Below are positions 38,353 through 45,631 of a stretch of 64,000 bases of DNA, one piece after another. Below the pieces are notes generated by a model. That model saw nothing but the letters and a program-made list of their open reading frames with translations, was not told where the DNA came from and ran no database searches. Origin of the DNA: Pseudoxanthobacter soli DSM 19599 (GTDB taxonomy: Bacteria; Pseudomonadota; Alphaproteobacteria; Rhizobiales; Segnochrobactraceae). A program made the translations under genes and the position numbers. The DNA lies in the NCBI RefSeq assembly GCF_900148505.1, contig NZ_FRXO01000006.1, positions 62,001-126,000 of the forward strand, given 5' to 3'. Positions within the stretch are counted from its first letter, which is position 1. Each line of letters opens with the position of its first letter.

Positions 38353-39501
38353 TCATGCCGCCGCGTGGCTCTCCGCCGGCGACGACGGCGGAGCGAGCGC
38401 GGAGAGGAAATCCCGGGCCCGGGCCGCCCCGGTGTGGGCGGATGCCACGATCTCACGCGCCGCCGCGGCGACCGCGCGCCGAGCGGTCTCGTCGTCGCCG
38501 GCGAGGAGGGCGCAGACATCCTCCGTCCGCTCCGCGACGTGGATCGCCCGCCCGGGGGGAAAGAAGTCGGCCACGCCGGGCCATGGGTCGGTCACGATCG
38601 GCACCCCGCAGGCGGCGGCCTCGAACAGGCGCACGCTCGGCGACCAGCCGGCAGCCACCATGTCGCGGCGGGTGACGCTCAGGGTGAAGCGCTGGCGGCT
38701 GTAGAACGAGGCGTGCTCGTCGGGCGCCAGATGGTCGATCCGCTCGACATTGGCGGGCCAGTCGATCGTGTCGGGATATTGCGGGCCGGCGACGACGAAC
38801 CGGCGGCCGGGCATCCGCCGCGCGGGCTCGATGAGGAGCCGTTCGAGCGCTGGCTGCCGGTCCGCGCTGTAGGTGCCGAGGTAGCCGAGATCCCAGCGGA
38901 CCGGTTCGCCCGTCGCCGCGTAACGCAGGGGGTCGACCGAGCAATAAAGCGCCTCGGCCCGGCGGGCCCCGAACTCCCGCTCCAGGCGATCGAGGTTCGG
39001 CCCCCCGGAGAACGAGAAATAGAGGTCGAAAAAGGGGACCTGCCGGCGGGCAAGATAATCGCAGGCGCCTCCGGCGAGAGCGCTTTCCGATCTGAACGGG
39101 TTATGCTCCAGCGCCGCGAGCGTGACGGGCGTGTCGATGTCGTAGAAGCAGAGCGCGCCCGCCACCAGCGGCTCGACGGCATCGATGACCGCGATGCCCT
39201 CCGGCGTGTAGGAGCCGACGACCACCGCATCGGCCGTGGCGAGCAAAAGGCCGTGGTGCGCCGTCAGATCGTCGACGGAGCGGTAATAGTGCAGGGCGCA
39301 GAAGTCGGGATCGGGAAGATCGCGGTTCGCGGCATACCACGGCACGTCGCGTTCCAGGAACGTGAGGCGGTGGCCGAGTGCGGCGAGCCCGCGCAGCAGC
39401 GACCGGTATGTGGTGGCATGGCCGTTGCCCCACGAGGACGACAGCGACAGACCGATGAAGACGATGTTCCGGGTGTCGGGATTTCGGGGGCCGGCATTCA
39501 T
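38353..39501 (-). CDS. CgeB-type glycosyltransferase 1, with a small repeat insertion
   Basis: 382 residues, cytoplasmic GT-B fold of the CgeB/DUF3880-GT4 group. N-terminal FIGLSLSSSWGNGHATTYRS, middle LGYLGTYSADRQPALERLL, and nucleotide-sugar site WSPSVRLFEAAACGVPIVTD followed by WPGVADFF. Residues about 131-142 (HNPFRSESALAG) come from the 33-bp deleted repeat at 39077-39109, inserted in frame within the N-terminal domain. Overlaps CgeB 2 by 4 bp. Donor and acceptor unknown. Confidence 0.82.
   Translation of the reverse strand: MNAGPRNPDTRNIVFIGLSLSSSWGNGHATTYRSLLRGLAALGHRLTFLERDVPWYAANRDLPDPDFCALHYYRSVDDLTAHHGLLLATADAVVVGSYTPEGIAVIDAVEPLVAGALCFYDIDTPVTLAALEHNPFRSESALAGGACDYLARRQVPFFDLYFSFSGGPNLDRLEREFGARRAEALYCSVDPLRYAATGEPVRWDLGYLGTYSADRQPALERLLIEPARRMPGRRFVVAGPQYPDTIDWPANVERIDHLAPDEHASFYSRQRFTLSVTRRDMVAAGWSPSVRLFEAAACGVPIVTDPWPGVADFFPPGRAIHVAERTEDVCALLAGDDETARRAVAAAAREIVASAHTGAARARDFLSALAPPSSPAESHAAA
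39077..39109 (-). repeat. Dispersed repeat copy D, internally deleted, in coding sequence
   Basis: The plus strand reads AGAGCGCTTTCCGATCTG followed by AACGGGTTATGCTCC. This is the 5' arm of the left hairpin joined to the 3' arm of the right hairpin at the shared CGATCTGA. A deletion between those 8-bp direct repeats explains it. Confidence 0.85.
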
Positions 39502-40592
39502 CGCGCGGCCTCCGCCAGCGGCCGGACCGCAAGGCGCCGCAGCACCCGGTCGGCCTCGACCGCGCGGTGCGCGTAGGTGTGGCCGGCCAGCACGCGGCGG
39601 CGGGCGGCGTCGCCGATCTCGCGCGCCCGGACCGGGGTCAGGGATTGCACGATTTCGGCCACGTCCCGCCCGTCGCGGGCGACGAGAATCTCCTCGCCCG
39701 GCTTCAGGAAGCGCTCGATGCCGGGCCACAGGTCCGTGACGATGCAGGCGCCTGCGCCGGCCGCCTCGAACACGCGGGTCGCGGGCGAGAAGCCGTTGCT
39801 GGCCATGCTGTCGCGGCTGATGTTGAGCACCGCGCGGGGGCCCGCATTGAAGGCATTGTGATCGCGCGTGCCGACATGGCCGATCTGCAGGACGTTGGAC
39901 GGCATCGGCTTCTCGTCCCAGCCGGAGCCGCCGATGAGGAAGCGATGATCCGGAAGCCGTGCCGCGGGTTCGAGAAAGAACGCCTCGACGCGGGCCTCGC
40001 GGTCGGGCAGGCGGTTGCCGAGGAAGCCGAGATCGGCTGTGAAGCGCTCGTCCGGCAGCACCGGATGGTGGGTGGCCGGATCGAGCGCGTTGTAGATCGG
40101 GATGCACTCGGCCGCGCCCATCTCCCGGTAGCCCCGCACCACGGGATCGCCGCCGCCATAGGTGAGGACGACGCCGATGTCCTTCAGCACGCGCCGGAGC
40201 GGGTGGTGCGGCTCCTGGCGAAGCTGGGCGAGGGTGGCCGGGGCATCCACGTCCCAGAACACCGTCAGGGCATCCGGACGGGCATGGCGGAGCACTTCGA
40301 GCAGCAGCGCCTCGTCCTCGTAGCCGACGCCGCTCGCCTTGACGACGATATCGGCCTCGGCGGCCTCGCGGGCGACACCGACGAGCCCCTGGGGCGTGGC
40401 CTCGTAGACCACGACGCTGCACCAGTCCGGCGGCTCGATATCGCGGTTTCTCTGGCGGTCGTAGACGTCGGGCTCGTAGAAGGTGATGTGATAGCCCCGT
40501 TCCGCCAGCGCCTTCAGGAGCCCGCGATAATAGGTGGCCGCGCCGTTCCAGTAGCTCGACAGCAGGCTCGATCCGTAGAACGCCATTCTCAT
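39498..40592 (-). CDS. CgeB-type glycosyltransferase 2
   Basis: 364 residues. AFYGSSLLSSYWNGAATYYR at the start, FWDVDAPATLAQL, LGFLGNRLPDREARVEAFF, RAVLNISRDSMASNGFSPAT and RVFEAAGAGACIVTDLWPGI. It has the same architecture as its two neighbours, so the three probably arose by duplication and diverged. The 4-bp overlaps on both sides show tight co-translation. Confidence 0.85.
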   Translation of the reverse strand: MRMAFYGSSLLSSYWNGAATYYRGLLKALAERGYHITFYEPDVYDRQRNRDIEPPDWCSVVVYEATPQGLVGVAREAAEADIVVKASGVGYEDEALLLEVLRHARPDALTVFWDVDAPATLAQLRQEPHHPLRRVLKDIGVVLTYGGGDPVVRGYREMGAAECIPIYNALDPATHHPVLPDERFTADLGFLGNRLPDREARVEAFFLEPAARLPDHRFLIGGSGWDEKPMPSNVLQIGHVGTRDHNAFNAGPRAVLNISRDSMASNGFSPATRVFEAAGAGACIVTDLWPGIERFLKPGEEILVARDGRDVAEIVQSLTPVRAREIGDAARRRVLAGHTYAHRAVEADRVLRRLAVRPLAEAAR

Positions 40593-41719
40593 TGCGCGGC
40601 CTCCTTCTGGGCGAGTTCGGAGACGACCGCGGCGGTGCCGCAGCGCGACAGGATGTCGAGAAGTTCGTCGACGCGGTGCGCGCAGGTGTGGCGTGCGCGG
40701 ATGGTTTCGAGCCCGTTGGCCGCGAGCGAACGGCGCAGGTCGAGATCGTTGAGCAGCGCCTCCAGCGTGTCGCGCATGGCCTCGCCGCCGCGGGCGAACA
40801 CGAAGTCGGTGCCCGGGCGGAACAGCCCCTCGGCATCGTCCCACGGCGCCGACACCAGCGGGATGCCGCAGGCGAGAGCCTCGAACATCCGGATTGTCGG
40901 GATCCCCGGAAGGCTTTCGACATAGGGTCGCCGGGGGATGTGGACGGTGACGCGGTGGGCCGCGAAGCATCCGGGCACCTCGGCGTTCGGCGTCCAGCCG
41001 CGGAAGGAGATGCCGGCGGCCGCCAGCGTTTCGAGCGCCGCGTCGGGATAGCGGACGCCGTGCACCGTGGCGGACAGGTCGAGGTCGCGGACCGGCTCGA
41101 CCAGATATTCCGCGATCTCGGCGGTGCGTTCGCCGTCTCCCCAGTTGCCGATCCAGACGAGGTCAGCCTCCTTGCGGACATCGGGCGCCGGCTTGAACAG
41201 GCGGATGTCCGCCGCCTCGTGCCAGGTGTGGACGTCGCGCCCCCAGCCGGCGGCGACATAGCGCTGCCGGAGCGCCTCGCCGAAGGCGAGCACCGCGTCA
41301 TAGTCCTCGAGCGGCAGGGCGGCGATGGCATCGTGCTCGGAAACCGCGCGGTGATGGGTGTCGTGGAACAGCAGAGTGAAGCGACCGCCATCGCGGCGCG
41401 CCCGGCCGATGCGGCCGACGAGGGCCGGCTCGGTCCACTCGTGAACCACCACCACGTCGGTCTGCGAAAGCGCCGCCTCGTGGTCGAAATCAGGTCCGTA
41501 TTCTGCCGAGCGCAGCTCCGGAAACGTCTCGGCGAAGCGCGCCAGTGCGGCCTCGCCCTGATCGCGCACAAGGTTGGCGCGGCTCCATCCGTCCTCGGGC
41601 TCCAGCGCGAGCGCGTCGTGGCCGCGCGCGACGAGGTCGCGCATCACACCGCGCAGGAAGTGTGCGTTGCCGTGGTTCCAGTCCGAGACAAGCGAGTGGG
41701 TGTAGAAGACAAACCGCAT
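40589..41719 (-). CDS. CgeB-type glycosyltransferase 3
   Basis: 376 residues. FVFYTHSLVSDWNHGNAHFL, LLFHDTHHRAVSEHDAIAAL, LVWIGNWGDGERTAEIAEYL, and the C-terminal donor site TIRMFEALACGIPLVSAPWD with AEGLFRPGTDFVFA. Start ATG 41719 follows the GT4 stop by 7 bp. Sugar specificity unknown; the local UDP-xylose and paratose-type epimerases suggest deoxy or pentose donors. Confidence 0.83.
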   Translation of the reverse strand: MRFVFYTHSLVSDWNHGNAHFLRGVMRDLVARGHDALALEPEDGWSRANLVRDQGEAALARFAETFPELRSAEYGPDFDHEAALSQTDVVVVHEWTEPALVGRIGRARRDGGRFTLLFHDTHHRAVSEHDAIAALPLEDYDAVLAFGEALRQRYVAAGWGRDVHTWHEAADIRLFKPAPDVRKEADLVWIGNWGDGERTAEIAEYLVEPVRDLDLSATVHGVRYPDAALETLAAAGISFRGWTPNAEVPGCFAAHRVTVHIPRRPYVESLPGIPTIRMFEALACGIPLVSAPWDDAEGLFRPGTDFVFARGGEAMRDTLEALLNDLDLRRSLAANGLETIRARHTCAHRVDELLDILSRCGTAAVVSELAQKEAAQ

Positions 41720-41726
41720 GGGACAT

Positions 41727-42854
41727 TCACTCCGCGAAGCTCAAGGCAGGCTGGACGGTGAAGGCAGCCCGGTCGTAAAGCGCACGCATCGCGGCGGCCT
41801 GCCCGGCGACGGTGAAGCGCTGCGCGCGCTCGAAGGCGGCATCCGCCAGCGCATCGCGGGCGTGGCGGTCGCCGGCCAGCCAGTTCAGGGTCTCGCCGAG
41901 AACGGCGGCGTCGCCCGCCGGAAAGAACAGGGCCGCGCCCTCCCAGAGCTCGCGGTAGGTCGGGATGTCGGCGAGGACGAGCGGCGCGCCAGAGGCGGCC
42001 GCCTCCAGCGGCGCGAGGCCGAAAGGCTCGTAGATCGACGGCGACACGAACACGCCGCAGCGGGCCATCAGCCACCGCAGGTCCTCGTTCCGCAGCGGGC
42101 CGAGCCCGACCGCCTCGCGGAAATCGTGCCGCGTGCCGTTCGGCCCCGTCGCGGACCCGGCCGCAAGGATCGGCCAGCGGGATCGCGCCGCCGCCGCATC
42201 CAGCGCGCGGGCGTTCTTGCCTTCATCCCACCAACGGCCGGCAGCGAGCACGAAGTCCTCCCGGCCATGAGCCCGTGGGCCGAGCGGGGCGGCGTTGTGG
42301 ACGACGTGCAGCCGGGGAAGGTCGCCATAGAGGGCCGACAGGGCGGCCGCATGGCTGCGGCTCGGCGCGACCGCGATATCGGCGCGGGCGAACCCGCGGC
42401 GGTTTCGCTCCGTCTGCCACGCCCAGTCCGGCGGAACCTCGCCGCCCCGCACCGCCCGGAACCACGTCGCGGCGCAAGAGTGCGAGACGGCGACGACGGG
42501 GCAGGAGACATCGAGACCGACGGCCTGGGAGGGCGCATTGACCTGCACGAGATCCGCCCTGTGCCGCCTTGCGAGCGCAGCCAGACTGGCGCCGAGACCG
42601 ACGACATCCGCCTCGTCGGCGGCGAGCCATTCCGGCGGCGAATCCACCCACTCGATGATGGCGAACGCCGCCGCCGCCCGGCACTGCTCGCGCGAAGGCC
42701 GCGGCCCCACGCCGGCCAGCACGACGGTGTCGCCGGCCGCCGCGAGTTCCCGCGCCAGCGTGGCGGCGTAGTGCCAGACGCCACCGACGGCATCTGTCGT
42801 CATCAGGATGCGGCGGGGCGGCGCGCTCGGCTTCATGCGGATTGCCTTCTTCAT
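41727..42854 (-). CDS. GT4-family glycosyltransferase
   Basis: 375 residues from ATG 42854 (ATG 42836 is an alternative). RILMTTDAVGGVWHYAATLA opens the acceptor domain; VSHSCAATWFRAVRGG and VHNAAPLGPRAHGREDFVLA lie mid-protein. The donor site FVSPSIYEPFGLAPLEAAAS is the classical E-x7-E region of GT4 enzymes. Lies between the epimerases and the three CgeB-type enzymes. Confidence 0.88.
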   Translation of the reverse strand: MKKAIRMKPSAPPRRILMTTDAVGGVWHYAATLARELAAAGDTVVLAGVGPRPSREQCRAAAAFAIIEWVDSPPEWLAADEADVVGLGASLAALARRHRADLVQVNAPSQAVGLDVSCPVVAVSHSCAATWFRAVRGGEVPPDWAWQTERNRRGFARADIAVAPSRSHAAALSALYGDLPRLHVVHNAAPLGPRAHGREDFVLAAGRWWDEGKNARALDAAAARSRWPILAAGSATGPNGTRHDFREAVGLGPLRNEDLRWLMARCGVFVSPSIYEPFGLAPLEAAASGAPLVLADIPTYRELWEGAALFFPAGDAAVLGETLNWLAGDRHARDALADAAFERAQRFTVAGQAAAMRALYDRAAFTVQPALSFAE

Positions 42855-43003
42855 GCGTCTGGCGTGTTCCCCCCCGCGCACGGACGCCAGGGAGCGGAAG
42901 CGGGGTCGAGACGGCCCGGAACCGGATGGAGGCCATCTCACCCCTGATGGCCGGCTTGTGGGCACAAGGGCCGGGCTTCGGTGCGCCGCGCGGAGAGAGC
43001 GCG

Positions 43004-44092
43004 TCACACCTCGGCCTTCTCCCGGGTCAGCCGGGCTGCCGGATTGCGGTGGCGGATCAGCCAGGCGGCGAGATCGCGGATGCCGTTGCGCCAGCCGATC
43101 GTCGCCCTCCAGCCGAGCGCCGCCTCGATGCGCCCGGTGTCGGCGACGAAATAGGGCTGGTCGCCGGGGCGCTCCGCGGCATGGCGCACGGGAACCGGAC
43201 GCGCGGTGATCGTCGCGATCTCGTCGAGCACCGCACGCAGGCTGACGGCATTGGCCGGCCCGCCGCCGAGATTGAAGGCCTGTCCCTTCAGCGTCTCGAT
43301 CCGGTCGAGCAGGCCGAGATAGGCGGAGACCGCGTCGCGGACATGGAGGACATCGCGGACCTGCCGGCCGCTGCCGAAGATGGTGATCGTGTCGCCCGAC
43401 AGCGCGCGCAAAAGGAAGTTCGCGACCCAGCCCTGATCCTCAGTGCCGAACTGCCGGGGGCCATAGATGCAGCTCATGCGCAGCACGGCGGCAGGGATCC
43501 CGTAGGACGCGACGTAGTCGAGAACGTACTGATCGGCGACGCCCTTGGAGCAGCCATAGGGCGTCCGGAACTGGAGCGGACGGGTCTCGTCGATCCCACG
43601 GGCGGCGATGGCGGCGTCCGCCGGTTCGAACCGGTCATCGCGCTCGGCGAAGGCGAGGTCTTCGAGGCTGCCATAGACCTTGTTGGTGCTGGCGAACACG
43701 ACCGGGATGCGGTGCCCGGACAGCCGCACCGCCTCGAGAACGTTGAGGGTGCCGCGCGCGTTGACGTCGAAGTCGTCCACCGGATCGACGAGGCTGGTGG
43801 TGACGGCCGTCTGCGCCGCGAGGTGGATCACCGCGCGCGCGCCGGAGAGGAGGGTGCGCATCGCCGCCGCGTCGCGGACATCGGCGCGTTCGACGGCGAG
43901 GCGGCGGGTGTGCCGCTCCGCGAGCCAGGCGAGGTTTTCCTCCACGCCGGGACGGCTCAGATTGTCGATCACCAGCACCGGCCGGCCGATGGACAGCAGT
44001 CGGTCGGCGATGTTGGAGCCGATGAAGCCGCAGCCGCCGATCACGGCAACAGGCGCGGCGGACGCCCTGTCGGAAGCAAGGGGGTGCGTCAT
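43004..44092 (-). CDS. NAD-dependent sugar epimerase, CDP-paratose 2-epimerase-like
   Basis: 362 residues, extended SDR. VAVIGGCGFIGSNIADRLLS, FASTNKVYGSLEDLAFAERD, catalytic YGCSKGVADQYVLDY and RMSCIYGPRQFGTEDQGWV. The STNKVYG and GTEDQGWV motifs are characteristic of CDP-paratose 2-epimerase (tyvelose synthesis) rather than GalE. It overlaps the upstream epimerase gene by 4 bp. The actual sugar is unknown. Confidence 0.85.
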   Translation of the reverse strand: MTHPLASDRASAAPVAVIGGCGFIGSNIADRLLSIGRPVLVIDNLSRPGVEENLAWLAERHTRRLAVERADVRDAAAMRTLLSGARAVIHLAAQTAVTTSLVDPVDDFDVNARGTLNVLEAVRLSGHRIPVVFASTNKVYGSLEDLAFAERDDRFEPADAAIAARGIDETRPLQFRTPYGCSKGVADQYVLDYVASYGIPAAVLRMSCIYGPRQFGTEDQGWVANFLLRALSGDTITIFGSGRQVRDVLHVRDAVSAYLGLLDRIETLKGQAFNLGGGPANAVSLRAVLDEIATITARPVPVRHAAERPGDQPYFVADTGRIEAALGWRATIGWRNGIRDLAAWLIRHRNPAARLTREKAEV

Positions 44093-45195
44093 GACACGAG
44101 CCCCATGGCTTCGAGCTCCTGCTTCATCACGGCGCCGCGGTCGACCGCGACGGAGCCGCGCACCCAGTCGACGATCTCGCCGAGGGAATCCTCCAGCCGG
44201 TGGGCGGGGCGGTAGCCGAGAAGATCGCGCGCCTTGGCGATGTCGGCGAAGCAGTGGCGGATGTCGCCGGAGCGCGCCTTGCCGAGCACTTCGGGCACGA
44301 GATCCGGCCGACCCATGGCGCTGGCGAGCAGGGTGGCGACCTCGGAGATGGAATAGGCCTGGCCGCTGCCGACATTGATGACCTGCCCGCGGGCGCCCTC
44401 CTGTTCGAGCGCAAGCCGGAACGCGGTCGCGACGTCGCGGACATGCACGAAATCGCGCTTCTGGTGGCCATCCTCGAACACCATCGGCGACTTGCCGTTG
44501 GCGAGGCGGGAGGCGAAGTTGGCGAGCACGCCGGTATAGGGATTGGAAAGCGCCTGCCCCGGCCCGAACACATTGAAGAGCCGCAGCGCGACGGCATCGA
44601 CGCCATAGGCGCGACCGAAGATCAGCACCGCGCATTCCTGGGCATATTTGGTGAGCGCGTAGATCGAGGCGAGATCGACCGGCTTCTGCTCGTCGGTCGC
44701 GACCGGAACGAGCGGCGTTCCATCCGCCGCGGCGGGATCCCAGAGGCCCGCCTGCATCCGCGACGGATTGCGGCGGGCATGATCCAGGCGCCGTCCGTCG
44801 GCCGTCGTATAGACGCCTTCGCCATAGACGCTCATGGAGGAGGCGACGACGATCCGCCTCACCGGATGGCGGATCAGCGCCTCCAGCAGGACCGCCGTGC
44901 CGAGATCGTTGGCGCCGACATAGCGCGCGATCTCGTACATCGACTGGCCGACCCCGACCTCGGCGGCGAGATGCACCACGCCCTCGACGCCGCGCAGCGC
45001 CTCTTCCAGGCAGGCCCGGTCGCGAACGTCGCCCGTGACCAGTTCGGCCCCGTCGGGAAGGCCGGCGAGGCCCTCGCCGTGCACCTGCTCGATCAGGGCA
45101 TCGAGCACCCGCACCCGATAGCCGTGCCGCAGCAGCTCTTCCGCGACATGCCGGCCGATGAAGCCGGCTCCACCCGTGACAAGAATGCTTTTCAC
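44089..45195 (-). CDS. NAD-dependent epimerase/dehydratase (extended SDR)
   Basis: 368 residues from GTG 45195 (GAGGA seven nt upstream). ILVTGGAGFIGRHVAEELLR, VVHLAAEVGVGQSMYEIARY, VASSMSVYGEGVYTTADG, catalytic YALTKYAQECAVLIFGRAYG and RLFNVFGPGQALSNPYTGVL. First gene of the glycosyltransferase operon, 52 bp after a perfect EcfG-type promoter. Likely interconverts nucleotide sugars; specificity not readable. Confidence 0.87.
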   Translation of the reverse strand: MKSILVTGGAGFIGRHVAEELLRHGYRVRVLDALIEQVHGEGLAGLPDGAELVTGDVRDRACLEEALRGVEGVVHLAAEVGVGQSMYEIARYVGANDLGTAVLLEALIRHPVRRIVVASSMSVYGEGVYTTADGRRLDHARRNPSRMQAGLWDPAAADGTPLVPVATDEQKPVDLASIYALTKYAQECAVLIFGRAYGVDAVALRLFNVFGPGQALSNPYTGVLANFASRLANGKSPMVFEDGHQKRDFVHVRDVATAFRLALEQEGARGQVINVGSGQAYSISEVATLLASAMGRPDLVPEVLGKARSGDIRHCFADIAKARDLLGYRPAHRLEDSLGEIVDWVRGSVAVDRGAVMKQELEAMGLVS

Positions 45196-45246
45196 CGCCG
45201 AGTCCTCGCTTCGAGGCGTCCGGTTCACGACGCTTCTCGGCAACCG

Positions 45247-45271
45247 AACGGGGCTTCGGCAGCTTTGTTCC
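45247..45271 (-). promoter_or_regulatory. EcfG-type promoter of the epimerase/glycosyltransferase operon
   Basis: Minus strand GGAAC (45271-45267), 16 nt, CGTT (45250-45247), upstream of the GTG at 45195. It lies back to back with the plus-strand motif at 45351. Confidence 0.7.
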
Positions 45272-45350
45272 CCGCGGCGTCCGGTCCGGGACCGCACCGT
45301 TTCCCGTCATCGGCGCGACGCGGTCGCCGGCCGGGAAACGATCCGAAGCG

Positions 45351-45375
45351 GGAACATTCCGGCACAAGCACGGTT
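45351..45375 (+). promoter_or_regulatory. EcfG-like promoter (GGTT variant) of the oxidase-fusion region
   Basis: GGAAC (45351-45355), 16 nt, GGTT (45372-45375), 29 bp before the small membrane peptide gene. Confidence 0.5.
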
Positions 45376-45404
45376 GGGGCGCTTGCTGACGAAAGGGCGA
45401 GGCC

Positions 45405-45536
45405 ATGCACCGCACACGACTGCTCTGGATTCTCGCCGCCGCGGTGATCGTGGCGATCGCCGTCTATGCCTTCAGCGCCTCCGATCCCGACCGGCCCGGG
45501 CAACCCCCGCCCCACGCGATCGACCAGTCGGACTGA
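45405..45536 (+). CDS. 43-residue single-pass membrane peptide
   Basis: A short gene with MHRTRLLWILAAAVIVAIAV as a basic start plus one transmembrane helix, then YAFSASDPDRPGQPPPHA and an acidic end. GGGCGAGG precedes the ATG. It sits between a stress-type promoter and the dehydrogenase-oxidase fusion gene (95 bp upstream), so it could be an accessory oxidase peptide comparable to CydX-type small subunits. That role is a guess from position and shape. Confidence 0.6.
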   Translation: MHRTRLLWILAAAVIVAIAVYAFSASDPDRPGQPPPHAIDQSD

Positions 45537-45631
45537 TTCCCGATGCGGCGTGAACCGCCGGCTCCGTCGGCGCCGCGGCGCGAACCTCACATCGGCAACG
45601 CAGGAATGCGGTGCCCGCAGCGAGGGATGCC

